Positions 27,901 to 38,800 are shown, numbered from the stretch's first letter. The stretch is DNA of 44,411 nt from Chitinophagaceae bacterium (GCA_016786785.1 JAEUVR010000338.1:1-44411), one strand, 5' to 3'. The notes: generated from the sequence alone by a model not told the origin. Numbers and translations: made by a program.

Positions 27901-30900
27901 TCCACAGGTTACCAGCTCACCTTTACGCCCGTCGTTCCCAGCGAAATAAGGGCCGATGGCACGCCGCGTAATTTTATGTTCAAAGGAGTCAACTCGGGCA
28001 ATGTGAATATTCCCGTGATCAGGGGAGATATTTCTTTCGACGCCCGCACTTCTGTGCTGGAAGTAAAATCTGATGGCCCGATATTTAATTATAGCGAATT
28101 TTTCCTGGACTCCGCATATTTTGAACGGGGCGATTACTATGTAAACAACGGCAGGAAATATATTCCGTTTATCGGCCGCAACCTTGCCCCCGGGCAAACC
28201 TTTACCGTGAGCATAACGCTGAAAAACTGGTTTGGCGGCCCCAGCACATTCCCAATCCGGCCGCGACTGTATGGCGTTTCGGCCTCCACTTTCATTCGTG
28301 AACAGGCTGCCAAGATTGAGATCATCCGGCTAGGTATCATAGATGATCCGGAAAGCTTTGGAGTAGATCCCGGAACGGATATTTATATAAAATCCCATAA
28401 CCGGAGCGAGTTCCTGGAAAATGTGCTCGGGTTGTTTATTGAGTCCGGGCTGATGTCGGCCGGGGAAGTAGCTGCTACGCCTATTGACCTGGATTGTATC
28501 CCCTGCCTGCTGGACATAGACACCACGGGAATATCTGAACTGGCAGACGACGAAAACGTATATACCTATAGCCCGGGAAATAGTCCGGGTATCCAAATAC
28601 TCAATCAGAATACCTCGTTCAACAGCGGCGAAAGTTATTTATGGGAGATCAATAAATCCAATTACTGGCCTAACTATACCGGAGCTACCGGTAAAGCAGG
28701 AGAAGACCCGGGATGGGATCTGCTATTTATCAATGGTCAACTTTCTATTGACGCCACGCCGGCCAATCCTTTTAAGGTATATGTACGCTCGTTGTCATAT
28801 GCCGGTTATCCCGGTCAGCTTGCCGGTTGGCGCCCTTCGGCAGACACCTGTTGGGTGATGGCAGTAGCTACCGGCGGCATTACAGGATTTGAAGCGGATA
28901 AGTTTATGATCGATGCGACCAGCTTCCAGGATTACAATAATCTTCGTGGAGGATATTTCTATGTGAGCATTAAAGAAGGGCTGGCAAATCAACCCGATAC
29001 CCTGCTGATGTGTTTCAAAGCGTACAGACCCGGCCTGGGAGAAGATGGCGTTGCCGGCGCTCCAGGGGTATATGGCGAGCCGGGAAGCCCGGGAGGACCC
29101 GGTGGTCCGGGTGATGGAGCTACCCCTCCAGGTAATGGAGGACCAGGAGGGCCAGGCGGAGATGGCGATGGAGGCGTAGGCGGCACAGGAGGCGCAGGCG
29201 GCATCGGGGGAACCGGCGATGGCGGGCCCGGAGGTTCGGGCGGGCCGGGCGGACCAGGTGGCAGTCCAAGTGGACCAGGCGGACCGGGCGGGTCGGGCGG
29301 CAGTCCGAGCGGGTCGGGTGGCAACCCCTCTGGGCCGGGAGGTCCTGGCGGCCCGGGTGGGGCCGGCGGTCCGGGAGGTGCGGGCGGCCCTGGAGGTGCG
29401 GGTGGACCGGGCAGCCCGAGCGGCCCCAATGGTCCGGGCGGCGCCAGCGGGCCGGGCGGCTCGAGCGGGCCTGGCATTTCTTCGGAGACATGTGAGGAAC
29501 TGCTCGCTATGCTATCCATTCACTCCAAGGAAAGCGCAATAGAATACCTGCAAAAACAGGCTGAAAAAGGGTTGAAAAAACTTCTTGGCGGAGGCTGCGG
29601 GGCTGATGCATTGGTGGATTGCGGAAAAACCTTCGGCGGCAGCGTACGCAGACTATCGCTATTCAAACCCAGTACCTGGGTGAGACCCCTGATCGACCCC
29701 TTCCGGTGCGGGTTAAAAATCGGCGACTGCATCAACCAGAAGATCTATGGAAAAAAAGATTATACCGGTTCGGGGATCGTGAAAAACCTGATCAAGGGAA
29801 CCGAGTGCCTGGGCGATCTGAAGGACTGCGCGACCAATGTCGTATTCTGCTCGCATGTTGTATTTTCCAGCGACCCCAATGAAATTATCGGCCCTCCGGA
29901 TTTCGATCCGATGGACATGGTGGCGGGCACAGCTACCCTGCCTTATACTATTCATTTTGAAAATGATTCCCTGCTGGCCAATGCCCCCGCTCAAAGGGTG
30001 GTGATCAGGCAACAGATCGATGAACGCCTGGATCCGCTTTCATTCAGGGTGGGAAGCTTTTCTTTCGGGGGACAAAACTATGAGGCGCCTAACGATCGCC
30101 CGACCTACTCTACTGTGCTGGAGATGGCCGATTCAACCGGGTATAACGTTGAAGTGAACATCGGCGTGGATGTGGTCAACAAAGAACTGATATGGATATT
30201 CCAGACCATAGATCCGGCGACCGGTTTTGCTCCGGTCAATCCGCTGGCCGGCATGCTTCCTGTTAACAATCTGCTGCATGAGGGACAGGGTTATGTAAAT
30301 TATACCATCAAGCCGAAAACCAGCGTACGGACCGGCGATTCTATTCTTGCCAGGGCGGATATCATTTTTGATAATAATCCCATCATTTCTACCAATACCT
30401 GGCTGACGCTGATAGACGCCGGCCGGCCTGTCAGCAAAATCATTCCTCTACCCGGCGAAACAAATAAGACGGCCATCACTTTGCAGTGGAATGGCAATGA
30501 TGACGCACAGGGAGTAGGAATCAGGGATTATTCCCTGTATGTATCTACCAACGGAGGCGATTATCGCCATTATGCGACTGGCATTAATACAACCTCCTAC
30601 ACCTTTGAAGGCATTTATGGCAATAGCTACAGCTTTCTTACCATGGCGATAGATAATGTGGGCAATCCTGAATTGCTGCGCCCGGAAGACGCGGTTACCG
30701 TTTTTGTTTCAAACGCGGCGCTTCCGCTCAGGTGGCTGGATTTCACCGGCGAACTTAAAAACAATAACGTATGGCTTGACTGGGCTACAGCTATGGAATC
30801 GAATACCGGCCATTTTGTAATAGAACGGTCTGAGAATGGGGTCGACTTCACTCCTATAGGCGAAGAGAAAGCCGCCGGCAACAGTACAGTTATTCGCCGG

Positions 30901-31308
30901 TACCGTTATATAGACCTGGATATAACAAGCCTGAAAGCCAAAAAAGTTTATTACAGGTTAAGACAGGTGGATGCTGACGGCAAATTCAGCTATTCGCGGG
31001 TGATCAGCGTAAGCCTTCCTGCATATGCTGATCAGAAGACGGTAAGCGTTTTCCCAAGTCCGTTCTCCAATTATATTACGGTTACGATAGACCCTTCTAT
31101 ACCGGTTACCTCCTCGGATTGGCTAGGATTATATGCTATAGACGGGCGGCTGCTCATACAAAAAAATATCGGCGGCAGAAGCCCTGGCAGCGCCATCGCC
31201 ATCACCGATCTATCCAGGTTAAGCCAGGGAACCTATATCCTGCGAGTGTTCACCCACGATCAAACCTTTAGTCTAAAACTAGCGCATGCGGGACCGTTGC
31301 AGAATTGA
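21919..31308 (+). CDS. Giant T9SS-secreted multidomain protein with CARDB repeats and a collagen-like tract
   Basis: A 3129-residue secreted protein (signal peptide ends LAAQS). In order: three about 80-residue repeats beginning [13 protein letters not shown] (18-260); Ig/PKD-like domains (260-520); an MBG-like domain opening TISFPDV (520-680); a PKD-like domain (694-770); a fibronectin-like domain (774-865); seven CARDB domains (867-1794; e.g. [18 protein letters not shown]); a pre-peptidase-C-terminal-like domain (1795-1900); an IPT/TIG-like domain (1905-1990); unassigned sequence; a Gly-X-Y tract (2373-2520); an eight-cysteine segment (2523-2650); a DUF7619/DUF11-like domain (from DPNEIIGPP); beta domains; and a type A T9SS sorting signal (3040-3129, with [12 protein letters not shown]). 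No enzyme motif is seen. It is most likely a long adhesin or matrix protein. Confidence 0.88.
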   Translation: MKLFKRILLWVVIFSPLFLAAQSNITRVEYFIDRDPGYGKAHMLPINAAQDLNNIALPIDPDTIKPGAHSLYVRALNANGAWSMTFSKLFYKPYSAPSLPDPPVNIVRIEYYIDNDPGAGNAMPLSFTHNTNLSDLIIPVATSSLTPGSHTLYARALNASGVWSMAHKWSFVKPFDEEHPPLPDPVNIDRIEYFIDKDPGYGLATEAPFTAGTDIANLVITPNIDTLTPRLGLHTVFVRARDIDGKWGMTHSFVFTIMPETELSITIGDITDEVCAGGTIYIPYTVSSPLNPGNIFTAQLSGPNGMFGASPRVIGALAASESGVITAVIPADIGAGSSYRIRVLASSPKDTSEVSGETLTINRGPGTGFSISGNATPCSGPEIYTIRQAPAGEYTFNWSVSGGGELQVSNDTARINWTEAGNYIVQLQLTACGKEATKTFPTYVAHSVPAEAPVISGPAGRTLHASEAPAHWGYQWIKDGIDIPGATEASYHAAASGNYQAAFTNACGKGTASTTLTMAASAVSQTISFPDVSTQNMAIGLFVKLGATSSSGLPVSYSIVHGNGSISGDTLWINAAGTIQVRAIQAGNETYDIAEPVTKSITTVKSTPAISFPDIAPKKYGGDPFPLSASSTSGERVLYTVLSGPATITNGLLRPTGVGTVSVRAYQNATTSYNAAAPVEKSFCIEIDAIASAIGGPATACPGGFVYSVPAINGATYTWSASGGASITGSGNTVTVNWPANGIYQLSVRASGGCGSQSETLQSNVVINTAVTPGPATNMLPANGALNAVMPVKLSWAPGSNTDMYDVYVWPEDESRPSQPFFAGITAINQTIAAGLDEGRLYKWEVLSKNTCASNSSPVQNFSVDYDTDLPDLRMLAIEHAGEGNAGETIEVRWTVKNEGLKGTGNNQWNDFVYLSSDKSLNISTDILLGKFQNQTYLNPGESYTQTKTLTIPGKISGPYYLFVITDNNEAACQLGGSCEIENGLRTASNYGVRESNEINNYKYGDISISYGKLPDLVVTSVAAPSLLFGGDTISVTYSVANHGDLTAYGIKRKQCPNIRALRSWIDNIYISLDSVFDKSSSTLLASGGFGFNIDCDNNIYYDPLYQDFIPPEGAYGRIIKKIPIPHNYFGKYYIHVYTDELQNVFEGLYDVNNVGTSKGITINLRPPADLDLTHVYTPDVAVSGGKVTVRWNVQNNGANKPFESIWRDSIFITSGSAFNYAEVIARGAFTYTEGRKFGSSDGYTGQATLNIPEGVSGAYYAHVKTDAGGKVFEYDKEHNNSDVSNAFLVTLATPVDLVISSVTAPDSVRAGNPFRLILKIANQGSAAVTSQFYNRVYVTPDSMLKSGLYSLANVPFTRGLLAGQQKADTLNLTLPDAYAGKSVYFMAVADANNNIYEHEAEDNNSSTRAQLEEPGKTYVGAKTPVAHADIVVTNLTGSLAPGSRKLTLSWKIVNEGAGATTKAMRNRIYLSEDNIFDQHDTELTSVALGKILAPAEAASQSMEVDLAPELSGNKFIIVRADADEMVTNEADRSNNTGSTPINIPVLSPSNLLAYLREPFPDDVYAGGEFYLHYTVVNTGSGTTFMNQWYDGSYFSETPSVPAGAQAGYTRHTNALAPGAAYSDSIRVIVPANLLGNYYLILNTDSKRQNYEAADTANNITSILVNIQPPRQTDLAVTNVQIPLSAVTGKPVLIDYTVKNQGNHPVKAPLTDGAYLSADYSFESAVDRLLGSQLRSNILIEPGNSVTGQIKGIALPETDGDYTAIVRTNITNKISETNLENNLLASDGVMTINAVPLSLGVTKEDVLRTHADSARYYKITVPTGLDILVTLNSSLSSYAGRNLIRMAYNRLPSEYIYDAANIDPSTLDQQLLLSSSNAGDYYIKIETKEAPSSQDISVLVEAMPFSILKMTPGTAGQGDISATVYGAGFRNGVRVYLKKSGVTVSEAIVRSFVNSTRLDLQWKLSNVALGTYDVEVANPDGGTVVLNGGLTLEKSTGYQLTFTPVVPSEIRADGTPRNFMFKGVNSGNVNIPVIRGDISFDARTSVLEVKSDGPIFNYSEFFLDSAYFERGDYYVNNGRKYIPFIGRNLAPGQTFTVSITLKNWFGGPSTFPIRPRLYGVSASTFIREQAAKIEIIRLGIIDDPESFGVDPGTDIYIKSHNRSEFLENVLGLFIESGLMSAGEVAATPIDLDCIPCLLDIDTTGISELADDENVYTYSPGNSPGIQILNQNTSFNSGESYLWEINKSNYWPNYTGATGKAGEDPGWDLLFINGQLSIDATPANPFKVYVRSLSYAGYPGQLAGWRPSADTCWVMAVATGGITGFEADKFMIDATSFQDYNNLRGGYFYVSIKEGLANQPDTLLMCFKAYRPGLGEDGVAGAPGVYGEPGSPGGPGGPGDGATPPGNGGPGGPGGDGDGGVGGTGGAGGIGGTGDGGPGGSGGPGGPGGSPSGPGGPGGSGGSPSGSGGNPSGPGGPGGPGGAGGPGGAGGPGGAGGPGSPSGPNGPGGASGPGGSSGPGISSETCEELLAMLSIHSKESAIEYLQKQAEKGLKKLLGGGCGADALVDCGKTFGGSVRRLSLFKPSTWVRPLIDPFRCGLKIGDCINQKIYGKKDYTGSGIVKNLIKGTECLGDLKDCATNVVFCSHVVFSSDPNEIIGPPDFDPMDMVAGTATLPYTIHFENDSLLANAPAQRVVIRQQIDERLDPLSFRVGSFSFGGQNYEAPNDRPTYSTVLEMADSTGYNVEVNIGVDVVNKELIWIFQTIDPATGFAPVNPLAGMLPVNNLLHEGQGYVNYTIKPKTSVRTGDSILARADIIFDNNPIISTNTWLTLIDAGRPVSKIIPLPGETNKTAITLQWNGNDDAQGVGIRDYSLYVSTNGGDYRHYATGINTTSYTFEGIYGNSYSFLTMAIDNVGNPELLRPEDAVTVFVSNAALPLRWLDFTGELKNNNVWLDWATAMESNTGHFVIERSENGVDFTPIGEEKAAGNSTVIRRYRYIDLDITSLKAKKVYYRLRQVDADGKFSYSRVISVSLPAYADQKTVSVFPSPFSNYITVTIDPSIPVTSSDWLGLYAIDGRLLIQKNIGGRSPGSAIAITDLSRLSQGTYILRVFTHDQTFSLKLAHAGPLQN
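29038..29480 (+). repeat. Gly-rich collagen-like coding repeat inside the giant protein
   Basis: These bases encode residues 2373-2520, rich in GGP, GPG, GGA and GGS triplets. The first part keeps an unbroken Gly-X-Y register ([21 protein letters not shown]) before an interruption at ATPPG; later blocks are GGPGGP-like. The DNA is markedly GC-rich compared with its surroundings and codon use of glycine varies (gga, ggc, ggg, ggt), so it is not a simple recent microsatellite. Confidence 0.85.
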
Positions 31309-31394
31309 GAGGCCTGGACAAACTATTAACCTGTTAACCTGACAAGCGGTCATACATCTAAAGAATGGGTATGCGAAACCGAAATTACTTCATA

Positions 31395-31438
31395 AAGAGC
31401 CCGTGCATGAACTGCCCGGGCTTCTTTATTTTTTTATT
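31395..31438. terminator. Shared terminator between the two convergent giant genes
   Basis: AAGAGCCCG (31395-31403) pairs with CGGGCTTCTT (31417-31426) with one bulged T, followed on the plus strand by TATTTTTTTATT. The stop codon of the minus-strand gene (31426-31428) lies in the T-run, so the same hairpin follows that gene too; its T-run on the minus side is weaker. Confidence 0.75.
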
Positions 31439-34400
31439 ATAATCCTTTTCATAATAATACCGGCGACAGTATTAAACCTTATCGTGTACACGCCGTCCTG
31501 AAGATCAGACAGATCAATGACCCGTGCGCCCTCATCCTTGCTGTACACTTTTCTGCCTACTGCGTTATAGACCTCAACAGTATAAATCGTCTCTATCTTG
31601 ATATCAGATAGCAAATTGAATTTCCCGGTCGAAGGATTAGGATAGATCGTCAGATCGGGTAAATCTTCCTGTCGGGATCTTATTGAAATTGCCGGGGAAT
31701 ACTTGAACTTCCCGGAAAGGTCGAGTTGTTTCAACCGGTAATAGGAAATTTCTTCATAAGGATTCGCATCGATATAACTAAACTCTCCCTTAGCCCCTAT
31801 ATCGCCGCCATGAACGCTGGCTATAGTCGTCCAGCGTATACCATCCTTGCTTTTTTCAATCACAAAGTTTGTATTGCCATCATCCGGCAAGGTTCTCCAT
31901 TTCAGGATATTGTTATTGTTTTTTGCCTTGCCTGTCAGGTTCAATGATTCAGCGGGCAATATGATCATCAAGGCCGGGGAGGACAACGCAAATGGCCCGT
32001 AACCGCTAACAGCGGCGGTGGAGACAATGGTTCCCTTTGTCTTGTCGCCTGTTGTTCCTCCAATGCCTTCATCGCGCCATTGCTCCTCGTCCCAGCGCGC
32101 CACGCGTATATTGGTCAACGCTGTTACAGCGCAGCTTCTGGATTCGTCCCAGCTTAAGGTTACCAATACATCGGACAGGCCATTGTCCCGCTGCAGCATC
32201 CAGTACTCGCAACTGCTTATGTTCTCAAGGCTGACAGGCCTGGCGGTTCTATCATAAACAGGGCCGGGATCGGCGGCGATATATTCGGCCGTAAACCGGT
32301 CGGCAATATTTCCCGGCGCAGAGATAGCAATAGGAGCATAGTGATCATTTTTACCAACAGGAAATACAAAAGCGTCATTCCCTATTTTGCTAACCGGTCC
32401 ATCTACAAAGCCGCTATCGCTTGCTCTCACTACCGCGACATTATCTCCGATCGTCAGCAAATTGGAGGCGCTGGAAACCAATATACCTTTGTTAAATGTT
32501 ATGCTTTGGCCTGGCGCATCTAATAAACAGGCAGAGTTCAGGTTGACCATACCAGATGGTTTACTGATCAACAGGGGGCCATTAAAAAAATCCGTGGCGC
32601 CAGACAAATCAAAATGCTGATCGCCCTCGCCATTAAATATCAACTGCCCGTTCCCGCCGTCAAAAGAAGGCAATACAGTAACATTTCCGGCGGCTACAAT
32701 CCGGGCCGTTGAAATACCATCCTGGTAGACCAGGTTATTCAATACTTTGAGCGTATCCCCCGGCGCCGAGGTAATGGTTGAATTAACACAGTTATATAGA
32801 CCATTGAGCGTAAAATTATAGAACCGGGTTTCAGGCAACACATCAATTGTATATGTCCTTGTAGCGCAGGCATGGCTGGGATTGATGATCACCGTGCCGT
32901 TGTTCGCATTAAAAATACCGCCGCCATGCGTAAACAATGTAGCGTTGATATTCCAGTCCCCGCCGATATTCATGGTTCCCGTAGGAGCGGTAAAACTACC
33001 CGCCAATACGCTAAGACCCTGTATGTACAGATCTGTTGTGCCCGATGCAGGCGTTACCGCGCCCGAAGGCTTATTTACTACGATCTGGCAGGTGCGGGCC
33101 GCTTCCGTCGACACAGCATAGGTTTGACTACTAGCGCTGTTCAATATGATCATTCCCGTACCCCCATCGGCATCAGCGTTAACGGTCAGGTTCCCCTTCA
33201 CGGAAAACAACCCGTTAAGGATACCGTCGGTATGGACAAAGTTATTGACAACATGCACCGTATCGCCGGCAGCTGTAGTAATAGCGGAATTAACGCAATT
33301 ATACAGCCCTTTTATTTCTATATTATAAAACAAGGTAGAGGGTAGCACATCCAGCATATAGGTCCGGCTGGCGCAGCTATGACCGGGATTGATGACCGCC
33401 GTGCCATTGTTCGCATTGAATATGCCGCCGTTATGCGTAAACAACGTAGCGTTAGTATTCCAATCTCCGCCGATATTCATGGTTCCCGTAGGAGCGGTAA
33501 AACTACCCGCCAATACGCTAAGCCCCTGTATATAAAGATCTGTTGTGCCTGATGCAGGCGTTACCGCGCCCGACGGTTTATTTACTACGATCTGACAGGT
33601 GCGCCCGGTTCCCGCCGCTACAGCATAGGTTTGATTGCTGGCGCTGTTTAGTATGATCATTCCCGTGCCTCCATCGGCATCTGAGTTAATAGTCAGGTTT
33701 CCCTTCGCTGAAAATATGCCGTTAAGAATGCCATCGGTATGGAAAAAGTCGTTGGCAACATGCACCGTATCGCCGGTAGCTGTAGTAATAGTGGAACTAA
33801 CGCAATTATACAGCCCCTTTATTTCCATATTATAAAACAGCGTGGACGGCAACACATCCAGCGCGTAAACGCGGCTAGCGCAACCATGACCAGGATTGAT
33901 GATCACCGCGCCATTGTTCGCATTAAAAATACCGCCGCCATGCGTAAACAGCGTAACATTAGCATTCCAGTCCCCGCCGATGTTCATGGTTCCCGTAGGC
34001 GCGGTAAAACTACCCGCCAGTACGCTAAGACCCTGTATGTACAGATCTGTTGTGCCCGACGCAGGCGTTACCGCGCCGGATGGTTTATCTATTACAAGCT
34101 GGCAGGTACGCCCGGTCCCCGCCGCTCCAGTATAATTTTGATTACCAGCGCTGTTCAATATGATCATTCCCGTACCCCCATCGGCAGCGGCATTAACGGT
34201 CAGATTACCTTTCACTGAAAACAACCCGTTAAGGATACCATCGGTATGGATAAAATCATTGGCAACATGAACCGTATCGCCGGCAGCTGTAGTAATAGCC
34301 GAACTAATGCAATTATACAGCCCTTTTATTTCCATATTATAAAACAGTGTGGACGGCAACACATCCAGCGCGTAAACGCGGGTAGCGCAACCATGACCAG

Positions 34401-35454
34401 GATTGATGATCACCGCGCCGTTGTTCGCATTAAAAATACCGCCGCCATGCGTAAACAGCGTAACATTAGCATTCCAGTCTCCGCCGATGTTCATGGTTCC
34501 TGTAGGAGCGGTAAAACTACCCGCCAGTAAACTAAAACTTTGAACATATAAATCAGTAGCGCCTGGGGCTGGGGTTACCGCGCCGGATGGTTTATCTACT
34601 ACAAGCTGGCAGGTACGCCCGGTCCCCGCCGCTCCAGCATAAGTCTGGTTACCGGAACCATTCAACACGATCGTACCCATTCCCCCATCAGCATTGGCAT
34701 TAACGATCAAATTCCCTTTCACCGAAAATAAGCCGTTAAGGATACCATCGGTATGGATAAGATTATTAGCAATACGAATAGTATCTGTAACCGAAGCAAT
34801 AGTTGAGCTAACGCAGTTGTATAGCCCCTTTATCTCCATATTATAAAACAGGGTGGACGGCAACACATCCAGCGTATAAACGCGGGTAGCGCAGTTAGGG
34901 CTGGGATTGATCACTACAGAGCCGTTATTTGCATTAAAAACCCCGCCCGAGATAGTGAGGAGAGCTTGATTCAAGGTCCTTAACCCTGTTAAGAGCAGGC
35001 TTCCCGAGCTGCTGGTAAAAGCCCCGCCGGTCAAAACAAACGCGCCTGCGCTACCTATGTTTATGTCGGCGGTCCCGCCCAAAAAAGTTCCCGAATGCTG
35101 CGTATACCCATAGGTTCCCATCACAATAGCAAATCCATTCTGGGTAATCGTGCCGGCATATCCGTTTATCCGGATGCCAAGGACATTTACTGCTGCATCT
35201 ACGATACAGTTTCCATTAAAGGCGTTATCAAAAATAGCCATGTCCGAGGCGCCGGGGACTCCCGCTCCGCCTGCTCCGCCGGAAGTTAACGACCAGTTCG
35301 CGGATATATTCCATCCGGATGGAGTTTGTCCCACCCAATAACGGTCTGTTGCAAGAGCATTAAATGACATTACAATGAACGCAATGATCCAGCATAATGG
35401 CAAGGCTTTGGGAGGGTACATATATTTACATATTACATATCTAAGGGTATTCAT
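31426..35454 (-). CDS. T9SS type A secreted protein with 169-residue tandem repeats
   Basis: A 1342-residue secreted protein. The N-terminus has a hydrophobic signal (PLCWIIAFIVMSFNALA), after which RYWVGQTPSGWNISANWS is a common opening of Bacteroidota cell-surface beta proteins. Codon 1 is at 35454; Met12 (35421) is an equally good start. From about residue 173 a unit beginning FNANNG, with LDVLPSTLFYN, HTDGILNG, GNLTVN and FTAPTGTMNIGGDWN, repeats at residues 173, 341, 510, 679 and 848, the last copy diverged. The C-terminal region includes a beta domain ending with YYRLKQLDLSGKFKYS, then the T9SS type A signal (about 1263-1342: IYPNPSTGKFNLLS, YNAVGRKVY, LQDGVYTIRF). Probably a stalk-like adhesin; no catalytic motif is visible. 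Convergent with the giant gene. Confidence 0.88.
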   Translation of the reverse strand: MNTLRYVICKYMYPPKALPLCWIIAFIVMSFNALATDRYWVGQTPSGWNISANWSLTSGGAGGAGVPGASDMAIFDNAFNGNCIVDAAVNVLGIRINGYAGTITQNGFAIVMGTYGYTQHSGTFLGGTADINIGSAGAFVLTGGAFTSSSGSLLLTGLRTLNQALLTISGGVFNANNGSVVINPSPNCATRVYTLDVLPSTLFYNMEIKGLYNCVSSTIASVTDTIRIANNLIHTDGILNGLFSVKGNLIVNANADGGMGTIVLNGSGNQTYAGAAGTGRTCQLVVDKPSGAVTPAPGATDLYVQSFSLLAGSFTAPTGTMNIGGDWNANVTLFTHGGGIFNANNGAVIINPGHGCATRVYALDVLPSTLFYNMEIKGLYNCISSAITTAAGDTVHVANDFIHTDGILNGLFSVKGNLTVNAAADGGTGMIILNSAGNQNYTGAAGTGRTCQLVIDKPSGAVTPASGTTDLYIQGLSVLAGSFTAPTGTMNIGGDWNANVTLFTHGGGIFNANNGAVIINPGHGCASRVYALDVLPSTLFYNMEIKGLYNCVSSTITTATGDTVHVANDFFHTDGILNGIFSAKGNLTINSDADGGTGMIILNSASNQTYAVAAGTGRTCQIVVNKPSGAVTPASGTTDLYIQGLSVLAGSFTAPTGTMNIGGDWNTNATLFTHNGGIFNANNGTAVINPGHSCASRTYMLDVLPSTLFYNIEIKGLYNCVNSAITTAAGDTVHVVNNFVHTDGILNGLFSVKGNLTVNADADGGTGMIILNSASSQTYAVSTEAARTCQIVVNKPSGAVTPASGTTDLYIQGLSVLAGSFTAPTGTMNIGGDWNINATLFTHGGGIFNANNGTVIINPSHACATRTYTIDVLPETRFYNFTLNGLYNCVNSTITSAPGDTLKVLNNLVYQDGISTARIVAAGNVTVLPSFDGGNGQLIFNGEGDQHFDLSGATDFFNGPLLISKPSGMVNLNSACLLDAPGQSITFNKGILVSSASNLLTIGDNVAVVRASDSGFVDGPVSKIGNDAFVFPVGKNDHYAPIAISAPGNIADRFTAEYIAADPGPVYDRTARPVSLENISSCEYWMLQRDNGLSDVLVTLSWDESRSCAVTALTNIRVARWDEEQWRDEGIGGTTGDKTKGTIVSTAAVSGYGPFALSSPALMIILPAESLNLTGKAKNNNNILKWRTLPDDGNTNFVIEKSKDGIRWTTIASVHGGDIGAKGEFSYIDANPYEEISYYRLKQLDLSGKFKYSPAISIRSRQEDLPDLTIYPNPSTGKFNLLSDIKIETIYTVEVYNAVGRKVYSKDEGARVIDLSDLQDGVYTIRFNTVAGIIMKRIIIKK
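32430..34938 (-). repeat. Tandem array of 507-bp coding repeats
   Basis: The unit start encoding FNANNG falls at about 34938, 34434, 33927, 33420 and 32913 on the minus strand, spacings of 504, 507, 507 and 507 bp. Blocks of more than 100 bases are almost identical between units (for example from CAACCATGACCAGGATTGAT at 33881 and 34388). The fifth unit diverges after about 150 bases. Repeats of this kind expand and contract by recombination and can also be mis-assembled from short reads. Confidence 0.9.
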
Positions 35455-35811
35455 TTATATAAACCACGCTACTGATAAAAAATTGCATACGCATAAACTA
35501 ATTGACTAATATCAAGAACAGCTGCCCTGACGGTATCCATGCTAAGGGCGCTAACCGCTATATATCAATGCCTCCGGCTGCATTTTCAAATCCCGGCGTA
35601 TGCTTTAGAAAGAATAGGAATCGACTACCCGAAGTCCGCTCTATTCAATTTATAAAACAGCCTCATGAAACCATTATTAGCCGTTTCATTTTGCAAGAGT
35701 TACCAAATTGTAAATAAAACATTACCTCATTTTGAACAAATGGTTAACAATGCGATAGTGAAGTTTTCGGCCTGATCTTTCTTTCATATTTGCGGCTTAA
35801 AGAAAATCCAC
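35455..35811. other. Divergent intergenic region ahead of the susC gene
   Basis: A 357-bp region between two diverging secreted-protein genes. It carries one weak candidate -7 box for susC, CATATTTG at 35785-35792 (seven of eight positions match TAnnTTTG), ending 20 bp before the start codon, without a good -33 TTG. A 71-codon plus-strand frame at 35502-35717 has no recognisable product and I do not call it. No ECF sigma or anti-sigma gene accompanies this SusC/SusD pair in the window. Confidence 0.45.
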
Positions 35812-38800
35812 ATGAGAAAAGTTTATGCATTTATACTGATCATCCTGATCAGTAGCATCGTTTTACCTCCAACCTTATCGGCGCAAAATATAATGTCTGT
35901 ATCAGCGGCAGATACTGCGTTTAATCCGGGCCGATCCGGTTCAACAAATTCCCTTGAAGGAAGCGCATCAGCGGCTGACACCGCATTTAATCCCGCTGCA
36001 ATAGCATTTGCTACAGATACGCAGCCATCCTTTCTGAAGAATACGCTGGACCAGGTAGTGGTTACTGCGCTGGGTATACGAAGAGAAGAGAAATCGCTGG
36101 GTTATGCTGCGCAAAGCATCAAGGAAAACGCGGTTAAAGACGCTAAAACGAACAACTGGGTAAACAGCCTGAATGGCAAAGTGCCTGGCTTAAATATTCA
36201 ATCCGCCGGAGCAGGTCCCATGGGATCCTCGAGGATCACGCTTCGCGGCGAGTCTTCCCTAAACCTTGATAATAACCAGGCGTTGATCGTGGTCGACGGC
36301 GTGCCCGTTAGCAGCAAGATCAGCGGAACCGGTTTTACTTCCCATTTGTCGCAGGACAGTCCCGTTGATTTCGGTTCCGATATTTCGGATCTTAATCCTG
36401 ACGATATAGAAAAGATCACCGTGTTGAAAGGCCCCGGCGCCACAGCCTTATATGGCAGCCGCGCGGCTGGCGGCGCATTGATCATCACTACAAAATCCGG
36501 ATCAAGGAAAGGAAAGGGATTGGGTATCACCTATAACGTTAACGGTAGTATGGACAGGGTTAACCGCTGGCCCGACTACCAATTCGAATACGGAGAAGGA
36601 AGAACAGATAAATATTTTTCGTATTTAGATAGCGAAGACGGCCCCAACACGGCAACAGGCGTTGCCGCCGGTCGCGCATGGGGACCTCGTTTCAACGGTC
36701 AGTTATATTACCAGTTCAACCCCAACTCCCCCACTGGGAAGCCGACGGAGCGCACTCCCTGGGTGGCAAACGAAAACTATGTCTCCGATTTTTTCAGAAC
36801 AGGCTTCAGCCTGTCGAACAGCGTTGCCATAGAAGGCGGATCTGATAAGGGCAGCGCCCGCCTATCCTTATCGCATTTGAAAAATGAATGGATATTACCT
36901 AACACCGGCTTCGAAAGAATAAATGCGGCGCTCACAGTAAACCAGAAAGTAACGGATAAATTAAAGATCAACGGTAAAATAAACTATACGCAGAAGAAAA
37001 GCGATAACCTGCCGGCCGTAGGTTACAACAACCAGACGATCATGTACTTCCTGATCATCGGCGCCATGCCCAATGTGCATGCCGACTGGTACAAGCCTTA
37101 CTGGAAACCGGGACTGGAAAATATCGAGCAAAGAAACCCCTTTAACCCCGGGCCCGACAATCCTTATCTCGACCTGTATGAGATGCTGAATAAAATGAAT
37201 AAAAACGGCGTGATCGGAACCTTATCAGCCAGCTATTCTTTCACGGATAAGCTCGAATTAATGGTGAGAAGCGGTATTGACATGTCTTACGAATACCGCT
37301 CCCAGCAACGTCCGTTCAGCATGACCAAATACCCGCGCGGCATGTTTCGCGAACAAAACATATTTAACTATGAATTGAATACGGATGTTTTGCTAACGTA
37401 CAACGACAAGTTCAGCGATGCGCTGAAATACACTGTTACCGGCGGCGCAAACAGCATGAAGCAACGTTATGATTTTGCAGGCATGTATGCCGACCAACTG
37501 GCGCAACCCGGCATTTACCAGATATCCAACAGCCTTGATCAGGCTGTCGCAGATCCCCAGCGCTCTCAGAAAGCGATCAACAGCGCTTATGGCAGCGCCC
37601 AGCTGGCCTTTAAGGAAAAGATCTTTTTGGATATCACCGGACGTAACGACTGGTCCAGCACCCTGCCCTATGGCAATAACTCATTCTTTTACCCATCCGC
37701 AAGCGCCAGCTTCCTGTTAAGCGATATGTTTGTTTTACCCATAAGCATTTCGTTCGCTAAACTAAGGTTCTCATGGGCGCAGGTGGGCAACGATACCCGC
37801 CCCTATCAGACGGGTAAATACTATGATAAGATTTATAGTAACAGTTTCACCAATGCTACTGTGCTATTCAATCCAGACCTGAAACCCGAGATCACTTCCA
37901 GCTTTGAAGCCGGGGCCGACCTAAGGTTCTTCAACAACAGGATCGGAGTAGATGTCGCCGTTTATAATAACAACAGCCGTAACCAGATACTTGCGCTTCC
38001 GCTGGATCCGGTAACCGGTTACTCAAGCGCACTGGTAAACGCAGGTTTGATCAACAGCAGGGGCGCCGAAGTGGCGCTTAGCTTCAAACCGATTGTCAAC
38101 AACAACTTTACCTGGAACAGCGCCATTACCTGGAGCACAAACAGAAGTTATGTGAAGGAACTCCGGGAAGGAATCAACAACCAGATCATCTATAGCCATA
38201 GCGGCAACGTAAATATCGAAGCGCGGGTAGGAGGAAGAATGGGAGACCTGTATGGCAGAGGATTCCAACGCTCTCCCGAAGGAGAGATCATATATTCCTC
38301 TGTTGGCCTGCCTGCTACGCTCGACCCAACCATGAAGAAATGGGGCAACGCCTTTGCCGATTGGAAAGCCGGGTTCCTTAACGAAATCATTGTTAAGCGT
38401 TTTCGCGCAAGCATCTTAATTGACGGACAGAAAGGCGGCAGCATTTATTCGCAAACCAATCATAAAAACAATACGCTTGGCAAAACTAAAATTACACTGC
38501 CTGGCAGAGAAGGAGGAATTGTCGGGGACGGCGTAGTGTTTAACGCAGCCACTCAAAAATATACGCCCAATACCGTAAACGTCTCTGCAAGTTCTTATTA
38601 CGATAACTACTATGCCATAACCAATGCGGAAACCAATATTTTCGACGCTTCATTTATTAAGATCCGGGAGGTTCGCTTCGAATATACCTTACCAGAAGGA
38701 TATCTCGGTAAAATAGTCCAGCAGGCAAGCATCGCCATCTACGGCAGGGAGTTATTCAACTTTACCAAATTCCCCGGTTTCGATCCGGAAGGAGGGAACC

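Noticed and set aside
28989-29542. Long proline- or arginine-rich ORFs on either strand across the Gly-rich tract (28989-29519 minus, 29120-29491 minus, 29219-29542 plus)
   Set aside because: They are antisense or out-of-frame shadows of the GC-rich Gly-X-Y coding repeat; the frames stay open because of the base composition, not because of coding.
32872-34530. Series of similar plus-strand ORFs (for example 32872-33345, 33739-34218, 34246-34530) that look like a repeated gene family
   Set aside because: They recur only because they lie opposite the 507-bp tandem repeats of the minus-strand gene; no start context, signal or domain supports them.
32430-34938. CRISPR array or other dispersed repeat
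   Set aside because: The repeats are 507 bp, contiguous without spacers, and in frame with a long protein.
35502-35717. 71-codon plus-strand ORF in the susC upstream region
   Set aside because: No product features, poor start context, and located where regulatory DNA is expected.
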